A stretch of DNA of 64,000 nucleotides from assembly GCF_910592395.1 (NCBI RefSeq), contig NC_088308.1, positions 1,612,001 to 1,676,000 on the forward strand, written 5' to 3'. How positions within the stretch are numbered: the first letter of the stretch is position 1; the number at the start of each line of letters is the position of its first letter. Source of the stretch: Lineus longissimus. Its lineage: Eukaryota; Nemertea; Pilidiophora; Heteronemertea; Lineidae. The position numbers and the translations under genes are program-made. Below the pieces are notes generated by a model. That model was given only the letters and a program-made list of their open reading frames with translations. It searched no databases and was not told where the DNA came from. Below are positions 25,442 to 40,200 of this stretch, piece by piece.

Positions 25442-28394
25442 ACTAAACTGATGCTGATCTAGATGAAGGAACGCGTGAGGTCTCTCTTAACAACAATATC
25501 ATACTGCTCCAAATGCTCCTTCTCAATATCGTCATCTTTTCAATTCATCGCTAATAGTTTCCCATGTAAAGGCCATTAATTCAGCCAGGTTCTTTTGGGA
25601 GATAAGTGTTGAGCTTTTGTGGCGGAGTCATTCAAAGGTGTCCGTGTTATGGATGATTTATAGCCTCAGCTATGTCAGCCTCCAGAGAACAGATTTGATA
25701 AAAGAAGATCGTGATAAATAGACCAAGTAATTGTCCCTTGATAAACCTTCCACATGCCCATGTCGGTTCACCTTCTGCTGGGGTAGAGAGCTAATCAGGG
25801 TTCCTAACCGCACTCTCACTCAACTAGAAGACAGGAGAAGAACTTGGAAATAGTGTCATCGAGTGCTTGAAACTTCACAGGGCGTGGCGACTTCTTAACG
25901 GGAGGATGTTTCATGGCTTGATTCAGATTCCCATGACTCGAATTCAGATTCTACCTGCCTTTACACAATTGGCCTTTATTTGCGAATTATAGTGCACAGC
26001 ACTCCGGCCAGTGATGAATGACAAACGGCTGGTACATCACGCATTACAGCCCAAACTGCAATAGAACGCGGACTAAACTTGTCCCCAATTTACTTTATTT
26101 TCACTTCTGTACCCCCAAATTGAGGAAGTCCCGTTATAGATTTAATTTCGGTAATCACTGGTGCTCTGAATGGACTTGGCTTTAAAGAGGGAACACTCTA
26201 CAGTTACCTTTCCAATCAACCGGCACTCCATTTTAAAGGGACAACTTGGGCGTGGGATTTAGGTGGCCAGGAGGAACATACTCCTACTCGCCGCCATGCG
26301 CCGCCACATGTATGCCACACTTCCAAGGTGCCATCCTTTTTGGTTTTCAATAACGAGACTGGCCAGTGTGCCTCGGGTAACTCAGCAGCAATCTCCCATC
26401 CGCCGGACTCATTCCAGGTTGTTTCCCCTTAGCACCCTTGGACAATGCTACACGGCCCGTTAGACATCATTTCCATAATCGAGACATAAATATCAAGAAC
26501 AAATTAGACATTTAGTTTGAAGTTAGCGACCTGCAAGCTCAGTATGGAAAACGCATGGTAGAGTTGCTTTTTATGGATTCTATGCACGTATACTCTCTCT
26601 GTTCGACATGAAATATCGTATTATCACTCATAACAGCCTTGGGGCTCATTACTCCGCAGAGCATTTCACGTCGCGTATCACCAAATCTTCAGAACGAAAA
26701 ACAAACGGACGATCAACGAAAACGTCCTGCTGAATGTATCTATTTTCATCCACCCCAACAAACAACCCACGCAAGATGAACCGATCACCCAAGTCAAATC
26801 TAATCAACCGATCCTCGACTTAAACCTCAGATGAAAATGATCAATGGCAAATTAAATCTTCGCCCGGCGTCTCGGGGATGTTCTGGGCCATAAGCACGAC
26901 CAACAGACGCGGCCGCGGCTCCAGTAGCCTCGGAAAACCAGGGGCACATGGCAGTGAAATCGGATAAAGCTGAACTCTGTGATTATTAATCTCTTTACTG
27001 GTATATTAAACGCATGTGATATTACCGCTTACCTAAGTTTCGATTGACTTCGGATTAATGGAGCAATTTTGATAACATTTATTGGGTTCAGCGAACGTTC
27101 GATTAGCGAATAGAGAGGTTAAGATCATCGAAACCTCCATTCATCATTCGCCCGGACAAACGTTTATGGACTCCTTCACTACAACACATCTTTTGGTTAG
27201 GCCAACACGATTGTGTGTGCATTGGCCTGATTCCACGAGTGAGCGCGATTTCCCGCTGCGGCTGCCGTGTTCCTATGACAATCAACTATTGCCATGGGAA
27301 TGGCGTTCGTCTGTGGTATATACAGCATGGACCGAACCGCAAGACCGAGGCATCCCTTTAATAACATGTGGTGTTCCAGTGTTCGATAACTGAAATCACA
27401 TCAACACATTTATCTTGAGAGGTAAATTGTAGATATTGAGTTCTCATGGTCACTTTTAGATTGCGTTGGTGGTGCATACAAACTCCATTTAAGACAGATA
27501 ACCGTACATTTATATGGTAGATAAACTTCGATACAATCATTTTATGTGAACTATCTGGGTGGATGTTCAATAAGTGTACATGTAAATCTATATCACCGAT
27601 GTGAAATTTTATAACAAACATCGTTGAAAATGGCAAAGAAACACGTACGAAACCATTTTATCTCTCCTTCATGAGGATGCTTTCGGCAAACCATGCACCG
27701 ATACCATCGACGGGACGGGGAACTAAGTCTTGCGGCCGATCGGTATGCTGGCAATTCCGACTGGTGCCACGATAAAAGGAGGCTGGCGGGTTCCCGAGAA
27801 TGCTGAACGCGCAACGCTTCATCAATTTTGGATATTCCGAGTTCAGAAATCCTGCGGATGCTTAGAATTTTGCGAAGTTCTTGGCATGGTTAGTGCGGAA
27901 GTGAAGTTCTTCCTCGAATTATTCCTCGCTTTTTGTCCAATACGGTTAAAAGCTGCATCATTCTTACAAAGTACGTTGGACCTGTCACTGGTTTCCCGTC
28001 TGATAGACCAGGTTATTTTGATATCAGAAACTTAACAAGGCATTTCTAAGTGGATTAACGACAAGCTTAAAAGAGTTTTAGTACCATTTAATTCACTCCC
28101 GGAGCCTCCGGACTCGTAAATGTTGGCTTTTACCAGAACAGAATGCCAGTGTCGGGAAGCTTTTACGCTGTGATCAAGACAGGGGCCTTTTGTCGGCCTG
28201 TTTCACCGCAATTAGCTCTTAATGAAACTACCGCACTTGTGTGACTTTCGGTTCCTTAACGAAAGGCTCGTGTTATAGGTTCATCGTTTCCTATTCATGA
28301 ATCTTCGCAATTAAGAATTGAATTTACACCCATTTACTCCCCTTGGTTGGAGAGAAGCAAGTTGGGTTAAGATGCCTCCTCATGGCCACGACAC

Positions 28395-28490
28395 CAAGAT
28401 AGAACAACGCTGATCCGACCAAGAGTCGAACCTGCGACCTCCTAGGTTATAAGCTCGGTACTCTGACCACCATTCCACTGTTATCTCAGG
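28395..28490 (-). mobile_element. tRNA-derived SINE relic (minus strand)
   Basis: On the minus strand TGGTGGTCAGAG (D-arm/A-box-like) is followed about 30 bp later by AGGTTCGACTCT (B-box-like, one mismatch to GGTTCGANTCC). The cloverleaf stems do not close, so a SINE head is more likely than a tRNA gene. Similar weaker heads occur on the minus strand at about 39845-39935 and on the plus strand at about 34640-34700. Confidence 0.45.
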
Positions 28491-31238
28491 GATATATGAG
28501 GATATTGAATCGCCGAGTGTAGGGAGTCAGAGAAGCAACTGTCTTCCTGGTCTTCGCCTCGTTTCCCTAATGCACCATCCGTAACTTGGTAAACAGGTAG
28601 CTGATGCTTTTGCTGTTTACAAATATGTCTTCAAGGTATACTTTGCTAACTACTTCTAAACGGTAATAAAGGGGATGGAGAGAATGCTTTGGGGGCTGTA
28701 CTTTTGTTCATCAAATCAAGTGGTCTCTTTGAGGAAGTAAAGTCTGGACCAGTTTGGCGATGAATGGCACTTTCAGGAAACACATAGCTTGAGGTACTTC
28801 TTGGCAGTTATCAGCCACAGCAAGACAACTGGAGGGATTCCAGAAGTTGGTAGGACTTCCGGTCAGACACACTGTCCAACCCCATGTGCTACATCCTGCA
28901 TCAGCAGGCTGACATAGAGAATATCTTCTTATCATTATACAGTCAATCCTGTTCATTTGATGTCCTCAGTAGTCCTCTGCACTTCCGCCCTGTCACCGTA
29001 GAGTTAGTCCTGCAAGATGACACCATTTAGCCAGATTACTTATCTGAGGGCTTCGTGCAGTATGCCGTCCTATCCTACATGGCTGGTCGCCATTGGTCCA
29101 TTTTGCAAGATCATTGGTCGACGTCTCCAATTTGGTACTTGTGGAATAGGTGGGACAACATCATGTTGTGCCATCTTCAGGGTATATGGAGATGAATACC
29201 ATTGCATGATTGACATTGCTACATGATTTTGCCAATAAGAAACAAAGTCATATGATATTTTTATAACTTTATTGGAATTTGAGATGGGTGAACTTCAACA
29301 ATCGTGGTGCCTTGGACAAAACTGTTATTGCTTACAAACAACAAACATGACCACACTTTCATTCCTGTCGTAAATCTACTGCCCGTGGTTATCAACGCGT
29401 GCAGTTTGTGCTCTCACAATCAGATTCTCACCCTTGAAACACTGAATACTAAGTATTCTACATTATTTACAATAGCAACTATCTTATTGGCCAGGTATGC
29501 TGTCATCTTAAGCCTACGCTAAAGCAAACTCTTTTGGAGAAGGATAAAGCACCGTGCAAATGAGCAATTTTGAAAGCAAACTGGGAGGCAGACATTACAA
29601 CATTGACGATTGTGGTTGGAATGTGGCCACCCATTGGTTAAACAAATTGCATTCGATCACTGGTCACATTGCCTGGCTACGTTGCAGGTCGCATTGATTA
29701 AAATCACTCACTTGCACATTGCTTAATAAAGGCACTTTGAGACATTACAGGAAAGATACCGATACAAGCGATTTTAAGGCCTAAATGACTTGAAAATCTG
29801 TTTCATTAGCATAACATCACGTCCTCATGGGACAGCTAGCAAAAGTTCTTGATATAACACAATATCTTACACTTGCATTTGGTGTCTCTTTCAATCATTC
29901 TACCTTGATCAAATCCTAAATGTTTTCACAAGAAAAATTCAGCGACACGACATATCACAGACTAAAGGGCACTGTACACAGACCTAGAAATACATTTTAG
30001 TAAAGGTTTACAAAGTATAATACATAGTACATAGCTAGAGTTATCACAGAATGCCATCAGATGGATAAAGACTATCAAAAATATGAAAATACAGTCTAAT
30101 AGTAACAAGTGAAGGGCACAGCACTGAGTGCAGCACAAGACCAGTATTTACATGTTTGCCTCCCGAATCATGAACAGGTTTACGGTATACTTCGCCTGTT
30201 ATGTTTGCAGTCTAGATTAAATATCATCAAAGTTGTAATTCTACTGCGTCAACACTCCCACTGCACTTCAATAGGCCATTAATCAAGAGTCAGATGAAAG
30301 TTATAAATGAAGGTGTAGAATCTTTGTATTCAAACAGAAAAGTGACTTGCTCTAGTATTACACCTCATTATGCCCCCTGCATCTCCTTAAAGACCAGATT
30401 TGCTCAATCAAAAATCCTTGCATGGCCTTTAACTGGTCCTCTTCCTTTAATATCTGAGTCAAGCTCCTTGACACAAAACAGGTAATAATAGTCTTTTCAA
30501 AAGAGAAGACACACATTGTCTGCCTTTACCTAAATCATCTCGTTACCTCTCAATTCTTCAACTTAGAAAAGTAAAAAAACTTATTGAGGATGTCTGGTTG
30601 AATGAAGTGAACACTTTTGAATGTCATGAGGTTAAACACCTCAAAACAGATCATTTCTATCAGGAAATGGCCTGAAGGTGGTTGAGAGCGCTATCACTGA
30701 AAAGCCATTCACTTCACAAGAATAACAGCAACTGATTTTAGAGGAGAAACACACCAACAACTGATGAGAAAAGATCGACGAAACTGTTTCCTTCCTTTCA
30801 TGTAAAAAAGCATTTATTTGCAACAGATTTTGCCTTCATCTTATTCCAGCATGAATACTTGATAAGGAAATTGATATCGATAGTGATAATGTTCAGCATT
30901 TACATAAAGCAAATGTACAATGTGTCACCACTGCTAACCCGCATTATCATTTGAGATCATATTGAATGTTTCACTATTAGGTCACAAACATGCTTTTTAT
31001 AGTTTTACTCCTTGAATCAAACATTTTAGGGCTGACTCTACTTTTTGACTCTACAAGGGGGAGCCAACCCTTGATTACATGTCAATGTAAGCTCTCAAAG
31101 TGAGTGGTACAGAGGTTCATCTTCAAGAAGAAACAGAAAAACGCTAAATCTCCTGACACTTCCTTGAAAAGTTACTTGAAAGGTACTTGCTGGGACAATG
31201 ATATCATCGTCCCTCGTCTGTCTCCAGTTACCGTCACT

Positions 31239-34200
31239 CTAAACCATCACCATTTCCGTCTTGGTTCCTATCCGCATGAGTCTTTCATGTTCCCGCTCAT
31301 GCTCCGTGCAGTGATGCTTCTCCTCTTGCATGAGCGCCCGGTGCTTCTGGAGCGTAAAGTAATTCTCTTCACGCTGGGCATGGACCTGAAAGAAACAAGT
31401 TAGAAAGTTACACGATCTTATTGTTTCCGAGAAGCGGAAAGTGCCGAATGCTCGACTGGTCAGGAAGAGAGATAAGAGGAAGAAGGCTGATATCGTAAAC
31501 GATCACATTACAGCATCCCTTGGTGTTTGATTGGTCAAGAGCTGTCCAACCTAGGTATCGATTTCCTAACACTGCGCTACTAGACTGAAACTGGAGACGA
31601 TTAGAGACTGTTATTGTCAATTCGGGCAAGTAAAGTGCAAAGTTGTCAATGGTGTCAACAGGTTGCAGTTTGGGGTTGAGCAACATTGATCATGTGGTCT
31701 GCAATGGAAAAAATATGAGACAAGTTTTTTTGTAATGTGGAGGTAATTCAGGGCATTTCGACCTCGCTGGAGAGAAAGATCGTGAACAAATCTCCAACAG
31801 CAACAATTGGCATCTGATGGTTTGAAAACCACAAAATAGAAATTCATGACAAGCATGGCAGCGGTCCTTCTCCCGATGGTTAGATTTGATATTTTGTTGA
31901 AATGTCTACTCACTGAAGTGACAGGGCCACCAGGGGTAGCTAATAGTAGTTCCATGTTATTTCTATCCAACATTCTTGCACACTCTTATCTCTGAAATCT
32001 ACTGTCCCTCCTAGAGTGGTCCTTTCAAGTGTCAATCAACCTTATCGGGTATATCTAATCAAGACTTCCATCTCCCTGCCAAAGTTTCATGTTCAATTCA
32101 CCACCCGACCAGACACTTAACCAGTAATTTGTCCACACAATCACCTCTTACAAATTGTCACTTATCAACGGTAGGAAAACAGATGAACACCTAAGCTGAC
32201 AAACAACAAGTAACTCGTTTTACTTTTCTTTTGATAATTCACAACTGGTATGTTACCTGCTCTTGGAGGCCAACCCAAGTTTAAACCCACTTCGAGACTT
32301 ATATATCACTAAAACACCTGGGTTACAATGCAGCATTGTTTTCAATGTAAAATCCATTAGGCCTTGATTTGGCCAGGGTGGATTTGGGTCACACTCGATC
32401 AGGTATAAACCACTTGGGTTGGTCCAAAGGTAAAATTTATTATAAACTGCAAAGACATACCTTATAGCCGATGACACAAATTTCTCTATGAAGGTTGATA
32501 ATTTTGTTTTGAACATATTGTAAGTATTACCACTTCCCCTTTTTGAAAAGACAGGTGTTTTGCCCAAGGCAAATGTTTGTCAACTTCAAGTACAAAGACT
32601 CCTTAGAGTTACACTAAACAGATCGGTTAATATTATTCTTTTCAAAACGATTCACCTCTCCACGACAATCAACCACAATTTGATGGTAAAATAGGCCTAA
32701 CGATCTAATGATAGGTTAGGACATCAACCATGCAAAACCAACTGCCAAGCGAAGTGTGTTTCACAATGAGGCAGTGTTTTGAACATAATCTACTAAGTAA
32801 TCTTCTGTTAAAGCTTCCATGTACTATCCTGGTCAGAAATGACATCTACAAGGAACACATCTCATCAAAGCATGTCATCTTGAATTCTATCATCTGAGAG
32901 ATCATATTTCCCACTACTCTCCAACAGTGGAGAGGTACTCTCCACCAGGTTGCTGTCTTCAGTTACACCAGTCTTGAACTTCAAACTACGTTTACAGCTC
33001 AAATTAAACCTCCGAACTAAAGGAGCAATCCAGGACTGGCTACACATTTCTTCACATAAACTTAATAAAGCATACCAAACTGTTTTTAGATTTAAGACAA
33101 AAAACAAATCCATAGGAGATCGATGGGAGATGAAATCCAAGATGATGTGTTCTTCACAAGTCTCCGGGTCACCTTACAACATGTCGGCTTCATACTGGCT
33201 TAACGGCTTAAATTTCACCTCCAAACCTCAAAATATAACACAAGAAACATCAGCCCTCAGAGTATCAATTCACGCCAAAATACCCTTCGATTGTTATACA
33301 CTATTTACAGTGAAATCCAGTCTCTGGAAAGCCCAATTTTACTCAATGACTTAGCAGGGTAAGACAGACAGGGTTCAGATTGACGGGAAACTTGCTCCAA
33401 CTTGGTAAACAAGAAAGGCGCCAATCATCTTTATAAAGAATCAGCAGTGTTTGATTTCTGTCGCCGGAATCTGACCGTTGGATGACATCATGTTCTGTAA
33501 TATTACCTTATCAATTGACTGCTGAGGATGGGTCCTTGTGATCAGGGAGGGGGGCAGGCTGCATGTGAGAGCTCAACAGAAATCAAGGACCAAGATTGAC
33601 CAGCCGAAAAATAGATGGATGGATGACCAAGTATGACAGAGGTGACATGTCAAAGACAAGATTTTTAACGAAAATACTTTACAGAACTTGTCATTTTATC
33701 AAATCAAACACAAAAGTTTTCCACAGTCGTAACAATGAGGTGCTTGTGCCATGTTTTGCATCATGTCACACAATTACATTTCAAGTGGGACTATTTACCT
33801 TTTTGGCACTTGGCTATCCAACAGGCACTTTTAACAAATTACCCACTCCCTTACATTGGTGGAGTCCACCAACTTAGTCATTGATCACCGGAGAAGAAAA
33901 TTGTAGCGCTTGAACGATTCAAGCAGCAGGCAAGTATAGTATGATCCATTTAGTGATATTCAAGGCCCATATGTTTGCTTTGTCCCTACCCCTTGGGGTA
34001 AATGATGCTATTTCCATATGACAGTCGCTTGTGAAAATCACCTCTTGACTTCAAGGAAGAATGTGATGTATTTCATCTGTGTACCCTCGAACAATCCTGG
34101 CCTGATTTGTCTAATAACCATAAGGAACCAGCTGCGTTTAATTTAGGAACGTTTTGCAAACTTTTGTCATCATCCGTAGGGGTCTTTTCAAGCCCCCTTC

Positions 34201-37200
34201 GCTTAGAAAGAAGAAATAGGAAAATTAATATTCAGGATGTCTTAAGTGTACTTGAGAACCCCTTTCCCCCAGGGGTGGATTGTTTGATAAAGTGGAGCTA
34301 TTTTACAGCACCTTTGGTGTCCCGGCACCCGCCGGCCTCTTTGCTCTTTGCTGTTGGCCATAAGCAAAGGGGGAAAGTTCACCAGAGATGCTATCTTGTC
34401 TGCATGCTTGTTTGGAAATATGTCGTGTTGTGATGAGATCACTGATAAGAACACTGACAATGCTAAAATGTCATCAAATATCGTAAAATCATACTTGTAC
34501 GTCTCAATTTGGTTTGATAGACTGAGTGTCTTATGAAGACCTGACGAGATACCCAAGTATTATTTGAGCCACTTAGTCGTGTGACTTTTAGCCTTGGGCA
34601 TTGGACCCCACGCAGGAACACTAACCTAAGGGTGGTCTGTCAGCACTACAGTCAGAAGGAGAACCTGAGGGTCATGGGTTCAAATAATGAGGACTAAGCC
34701 TGCCAATATCAACTCGATCCCTTAAAGGGAGACTACAGGCAGGAGCAAGATTGGGTTACACAATGTGGCCAAGAGGTGGCTCTGTACTATATCAGACTAT
34801 GACTATGTCTATCCCAAGAACCCAGCTATTTTAGGTCGAATCTGGTATTCTGAAAAAAGACCATTCCCCTCACTATAATGGGTCCTGTGTTTTCAAGCAC
34901 TTCTTGGTGGCTTCTGACAGTCCAAGGTGACAGGCAAACATGTAATTTGAAAGGTGATCCTTAAATTTGAGTATTTGATAAACAAACCCAGTACATATTG
35001 ACTGTATAAACAGTAACCCAAACTGGATATGACATGTTCGTATGAATGGTGAGATATTAGGTCTGTGAACAGTCAGACAAGGATTCTTGATGGGCTGATG
35101 GTAGCCTGACGAAGCTACACCAGACATGGGCCTGTGTTAGTCTCTATACTCACGGGGCACAGCCCACCACAAGGACGACTATAACAACAGTTCTTGTTCC
35201 TACACATAATTTACAGCTCTTTGTGATAATGAGTTGTTACATCCAAAACTGCGTGAAATCTCACTGAATCTTATAACTCATTCCTCATTTCACCTAGTTT
35301 GATGAGCGAATTGGAAGATCATCATTAAAACTAAGTGCAAAAAACACAGGTCAATCTACAGGTTACCGGTTGATCATGGATAAGGCATTTTGTGTAGTGT
35401 AATCAGTGGGTGTGAAGGGTGAAAGAGCTTGACCCAGGCTACCATCCATTGAAGTTCCTGCCTGAATGACAAAATAGGCAAGCAAAAGAGTCACTCCCAC
35501 ATACAATCTACAATTTTTAAATGTCTGCTTGGGATGAGTGTGTATTTATTTTGAATATTAACTTGCACTTATCCGTGTGATTTTGAATTGAAGCAACTTC
35601 TTTCTGATTTTGACTAGTTTACTATATGCATATGTGACTGAGTGCACAGCAAACAGTTTTTTGTTTACCTTGAACAAAAACCACCCCAAACCTGTCGAAT
35701 CAACCCCAGTCAAGTGTTTTCCTGAGAGGAGGTCATGTTTAAAGGAGCAGGTAGAGAATTGAAGGCATTGTCACCAACTTTTGGTTGCCTTGTCATCTTC
35801 CACCCTAAAGTTTTAGTTTTCATCACCTAACTCCACATAAAACTGAAAACTGAAATAACCAGCGGCCTTTCAAACGACCCCCCCCCCCCCCCCGCGCCAC
35901 CACACAACAACCAACAGAGCTCTGTGTTGAAAATTGTGTCCTTCCTCGCCAAGTTTTACAGACAGAGACCACAAGAATGTGTCGGCCAACATGAAACAGC
36001 TTTTCCTTTTCCCATAGCGACATTATTTCAATTGTCAAAACGGCCTAAACTTTAAATTTGACTTGACTTCTTGCAAGTGTTTTGTCACATGAGGAAAATA
36101 AAGGCAATGACACAGCCACCAGCACACAATCAGGTTGTGACATATACCACTGAACCTGTCACTTTGATTAGCAAAAGACTTGATGGCCAGATGGGGGTTT
36201 AGAATTATCTGACTCCTTGGACTAAGGCAAGGTATAATTATGAAGGTTGGAAGAATGCCTTGATCAAAAGTTACAAACTTGTGACCATATCTTCACCTTT
36301 GGTGGTTTTTGGAATAAAGCTAACAGAAGGGCTGGGAGAATGTCTTGGGTATCAAAGGAATATTGAATAACATTTTGGTAGAGATGACAGCAATGACACT
36401 AGAGATCTAACAGCGTGTGTAAGGTCGGTTTTGATGAATGCATAATCCAGAAACAGGTATACGATAGTCTTGGTCTAACCTTTGAAGTTACACTGATCTT
36501 TGACAGAAATATCAACGATCACAGTCAGTGAATTGACTTCAAATCCAACCATCCAACTACGACCAGATATTTGCTTCACGGAATGTATATACCTACAAAT
36601 AAACACATCCCTGAGGTTTAACGTTATAATGGAACTGCCTTGGTCATTACTTTTTTTCACATCATGATATATACTATTGCCTAAAGCAACAGAAAAGATG
36701 GAGAAGAAGAAAGAAATGATCAAAAAAAGTCCTCAACTTCTTGGTTTTGCCAACGGTTTGTGCTGAAACCAAAGGTCGTAAGACAAATTAATCTACCAAG
36801 GGAAACTCCCGTTACAGATTGGCAGGGTCGAAACCAAGTCCTGGTGTCATGTGACTTATCAATAGAATGTGAAGATCAAGCGGAGAAGGGACAATAAGCC
36901 GAAAGCTAGGCACCAGTCCATTAGGCACCACTAATTGTTATTTCATAGTGGTGTTGTTTTTCATCTCATTAACTTGCAGACGATCGTTATCAACCCTTTG
37001 TGGTGTAATGTCCATCTTCGAGTTAAACTGGTTCAGGCTCACTGCGATGTTCAGGTTGCAGTGACCATCAATCCTTGTTGTCAGCACCTGTAATGACCAC
37101 CGCAAATAGGAAGCTCACGTCTCATACGTGATAATCATCACTGGTCGCTGCGACAAGATTTCTCGTTTGTTTTGTTCGTGATCCTACAAACAGCTGAAGA

Positions 37201-40200
37201 AATCAACCTACAAAGTGAGCTTGCAATTGTGCTTTGTTAGTCAAATCACATGAAAGGCTTGCTCTTCACACCGCTCAATCCCAAGGCTTGCTCTTCACAC
37301 CGCTCAATACCAAGGCTTGCTCTTCACACCGCTCAATACCAAGGCTTGCTCTTCACACCGCTCAATACCAGGTAGCATCAAACTTTTTACCCTGTGCTGA
37401 TATTTGAAGCAAACCATGACGGCAACCAAGGCAGGTAAGGGGTGGAGAGTTCAACAATCATCGAGAAATAACAATGGCAGTACAGACTTGCCTGTGGGCA
37501 CGACTCTCACTTTTAGAGCGCAGCTTTCGTGTTTGGATGCATCTCTGCTGAACCAGAAAAGAATGGTGTCATCAATATAACAGTGGCTGGAAATACCACA
37601 GGATGTGCTCACATAACGGTGGCAGATAGTGGTGGCATTTTCAGCAAAATAGAACGGGAAATTGGGCTGCCCTTGGGCATAAGTTAACCACCTCAAGACT
37701 GAAGTCACTCTTTTAAGTTTCCCTAAACTCGACTCAACTATGTGGATTATGCTCTTCCTTCCACATTGACAGAAAAAAAAGTTTTGTCTTCAATGTGAAA
37801 TAATCCCAGACTTATAATTTCCCATCTTTCTGCTGAAAATTACTCATTATCAAAAGCCACTTTCAACGCATAATTAGCTCTCCCAAGTAGGCGAGCAGTG
37901 TATTTGCCGCCAATGTGTACAGAACACACCCTTGGTCCAGCCCATTAACTGAAGTTCATTATTTTATTGGGAATAGTGAGTGACAGTGGAGACAGCAAGT
38001 CTGTCCAGTGAGTACAATGGATTAACAAGATTTCATTGAGAGACTCTGCCAGGACAAAGAGGAGACTACTGACGATGGTTTAAATCCATATGTGCAGGGG
38101 AACCCAATCGATGTCTCCAGGGCTCGACATGACATCAAGTGAAAACAGTCTTTTCATAAACACAGGGGAAAGTTTTATTTTGAATGTGTGCTGAATGCAT
38201 GATTCACAAATGAAGCAAAGCCTGTCTTGAAGAGATTTAGTAGGATTCAACACCGGGTGTGATCTACTCTTGGTCATTAACCAAGTTCTCACCTTCCTAG
38301 GCTTTTACTTAGAAAACAGGCAAGAGCTAGGAGGTCCAATTGGTCTCAAGGTGACTGACATAACCAGTTTAATAGGGAGCCTGGTTTGGTAGCGTCAACA
38401 CCGATAGAAAACATGTACTATGAGACTGCAGAAACACCATCAATGACAGTGTAGCTCAATCTGGCCCATCTGGCGCCAGCCTAGGACCTGAGCTGTGGCA
38501 ATCAGGTGTACAAGCGACACTGGATACACTTCCCCCTTTCATTCCCAGAGATAACTCGAAATACTGCTAGCCAAGAAGATCAAACTTAGTGATGCATGGT
38601 TGTTCCATTGTGTAGGAATATCATAGTTCTCATGTGATAAGGCTTTGTGCTGATATTTCATACAAAGTGGCACAAAGTGTTGGTAAACAGACTAAGTTTA
38701 GTGATATCCTATAAGTGTGGCAGAATCAGAAGGGCTCAGAATAGATTCAATTCTGGGAATTGCACAAAATCCCTACCTACAGGACTATTTTCCGCATCGC
38801 TCAACAAGAAAACAAGATTTTGCAAATACTGGTGACAATTTTCAATCACAGTACATGTCACATTCAAGCACAAATGAATAATTGAAGGAAGAGTATAAGA
38901 CATCATAGTTTGTACATTTCATTCAGCAACACAACAAATTTCTGTCAACAAATACTGCCAATGTTACCCAAACAAAGGAACAAAAAGAGTCAACAATGTT
39001 TTGTTAATCAATAGCAAACAAATTCTCATAAAAGTGAATTATTTTGGGAACTTGACTTCATGAAAAATGCATGATAGACATGTTCTTCAGAAGGGTATCT
39101 ATTCAGGCCCGTTTCTACCCTCGAGCTATGATGATAATGATGCCACTGACAGGAATGTACATGGCATCTTGTATTCTTCGCGTGTAGAGCAATTTATCCT
39201 TGAATAGCCAAGATGCCTCAAGTTTTAGGTTTTCTTAAAAAATGTTGTCAAAGCAAGCTAAAAAAATTGTTCTTAAGTTGCTCCATCTATACAAAAGATA
39301 TGCCACAGCTTAGCAGATAAGACCTCAAGTTTACGCTTTGCATAGGGGAGAGCCATCTCTTGTTTGGTTCGAGAATTAGAATACATCTGGTAGGAAGTCA
39401 AGTGTTCGATTTGTAACAAATAATTGCCCTACCTTATCTAATTCAGCTTGTTCCCTAATGAGCTGTTGTTCCATCTCTCTCTCCGCGTTCTGACAATTAA
39501 CTGTCTCCTCCTTTAACTTGACAGCATTCTTTCTCTTGATTTCACCGAGTTTATTCTGCATACGTCTGACAGATTGTTCTTGTTTCTGTCTGGCATATTC
39601 AGCATTGCGAACTTTGCCGTAAAGGTCTTGCTCAATCTCCTCAGATTTCCTGACCTTTTTCTGAAAAGTTTTCAAGTTGAGTTGTTAGAAATCCACACAA
39701 GGATGAAATGATGTAAAAGTTAAAGCCGGCCCATCCTGAAACCTTTCAGTAGAACTCCGATGAGCTGCTCAATCATGGCTGCAACAGGAGTATTTCTGAC
39801 TGGTACCCATTTATACATCGGAGTGTAGTAAGGAAAGTTAGAACAAAAAGACCTCCTTGAGTCTGTGGGGTTCAAACCAGGAACCTCTTGACCGCTGCAT
39901 GTAGCTGAGAGTTTGAGCCACCAGTCCGCAGCGAGTCCATGTTACCTAATGTAAGGCACTCAATGAAATACAGCAGATGAAATAGGGCAATTAGTAGTGA
40001 GGGCTAATATAGCCAGGACATTTTCATGAGCTTTAGATTTTCTTGATCTGTTGGAGAGGAGACGCACCTGGAAATGTTTGAGATGATCCTCGTGTTCTCT
40101 TCGCTTCTGCTCATTGTATCGTTTGATATGTTTCTGCGAGAGCAATGATTCCTGGGCCTCTTCCCGCTCTTTCTTCTCCCTCAACGCCTGGCTCATCATT

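Larger units (their letters stand above)
21103..31238. other. About 10 kb without a recognised gene
   Basis: Between BMP3 exon 1 and the last exon of the minus-strand coiled-coil gene. Apart from the CpG-rich stretch, the CRE-like cluster, an ATG microsatellite and a SINE relic, I see only short frames without domains. The 3' UTR of the coiled-coil gene should run down from 31238; a minus-strand AATAAA at 30818-30813 is a plausible polyadenylation signal. No conserved RNA gene was recognised. Confidence 0.5.

Noticed and set aside
28395-28490. Functional tRNA gene on the minus strand
   Set aside because: Box-like sequences are present but the acceptor and anticodon stems do not pair convincingly; a SINE head fits better.
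28990-29226. Transposase-like reading (for example WSILQDHW...WYLWNRW in one plus frame)
   Set aside because: The frame has stops on both sides, no DDE triad is visible, and I found no terminal repeats; too weak to call a transposon.
32950-33354. 134-codon plus-strand frame in the coiled-coil gene's last intron
   Set aside because: No recognisable motif, no splice structure, and composition like the surrounding intron.
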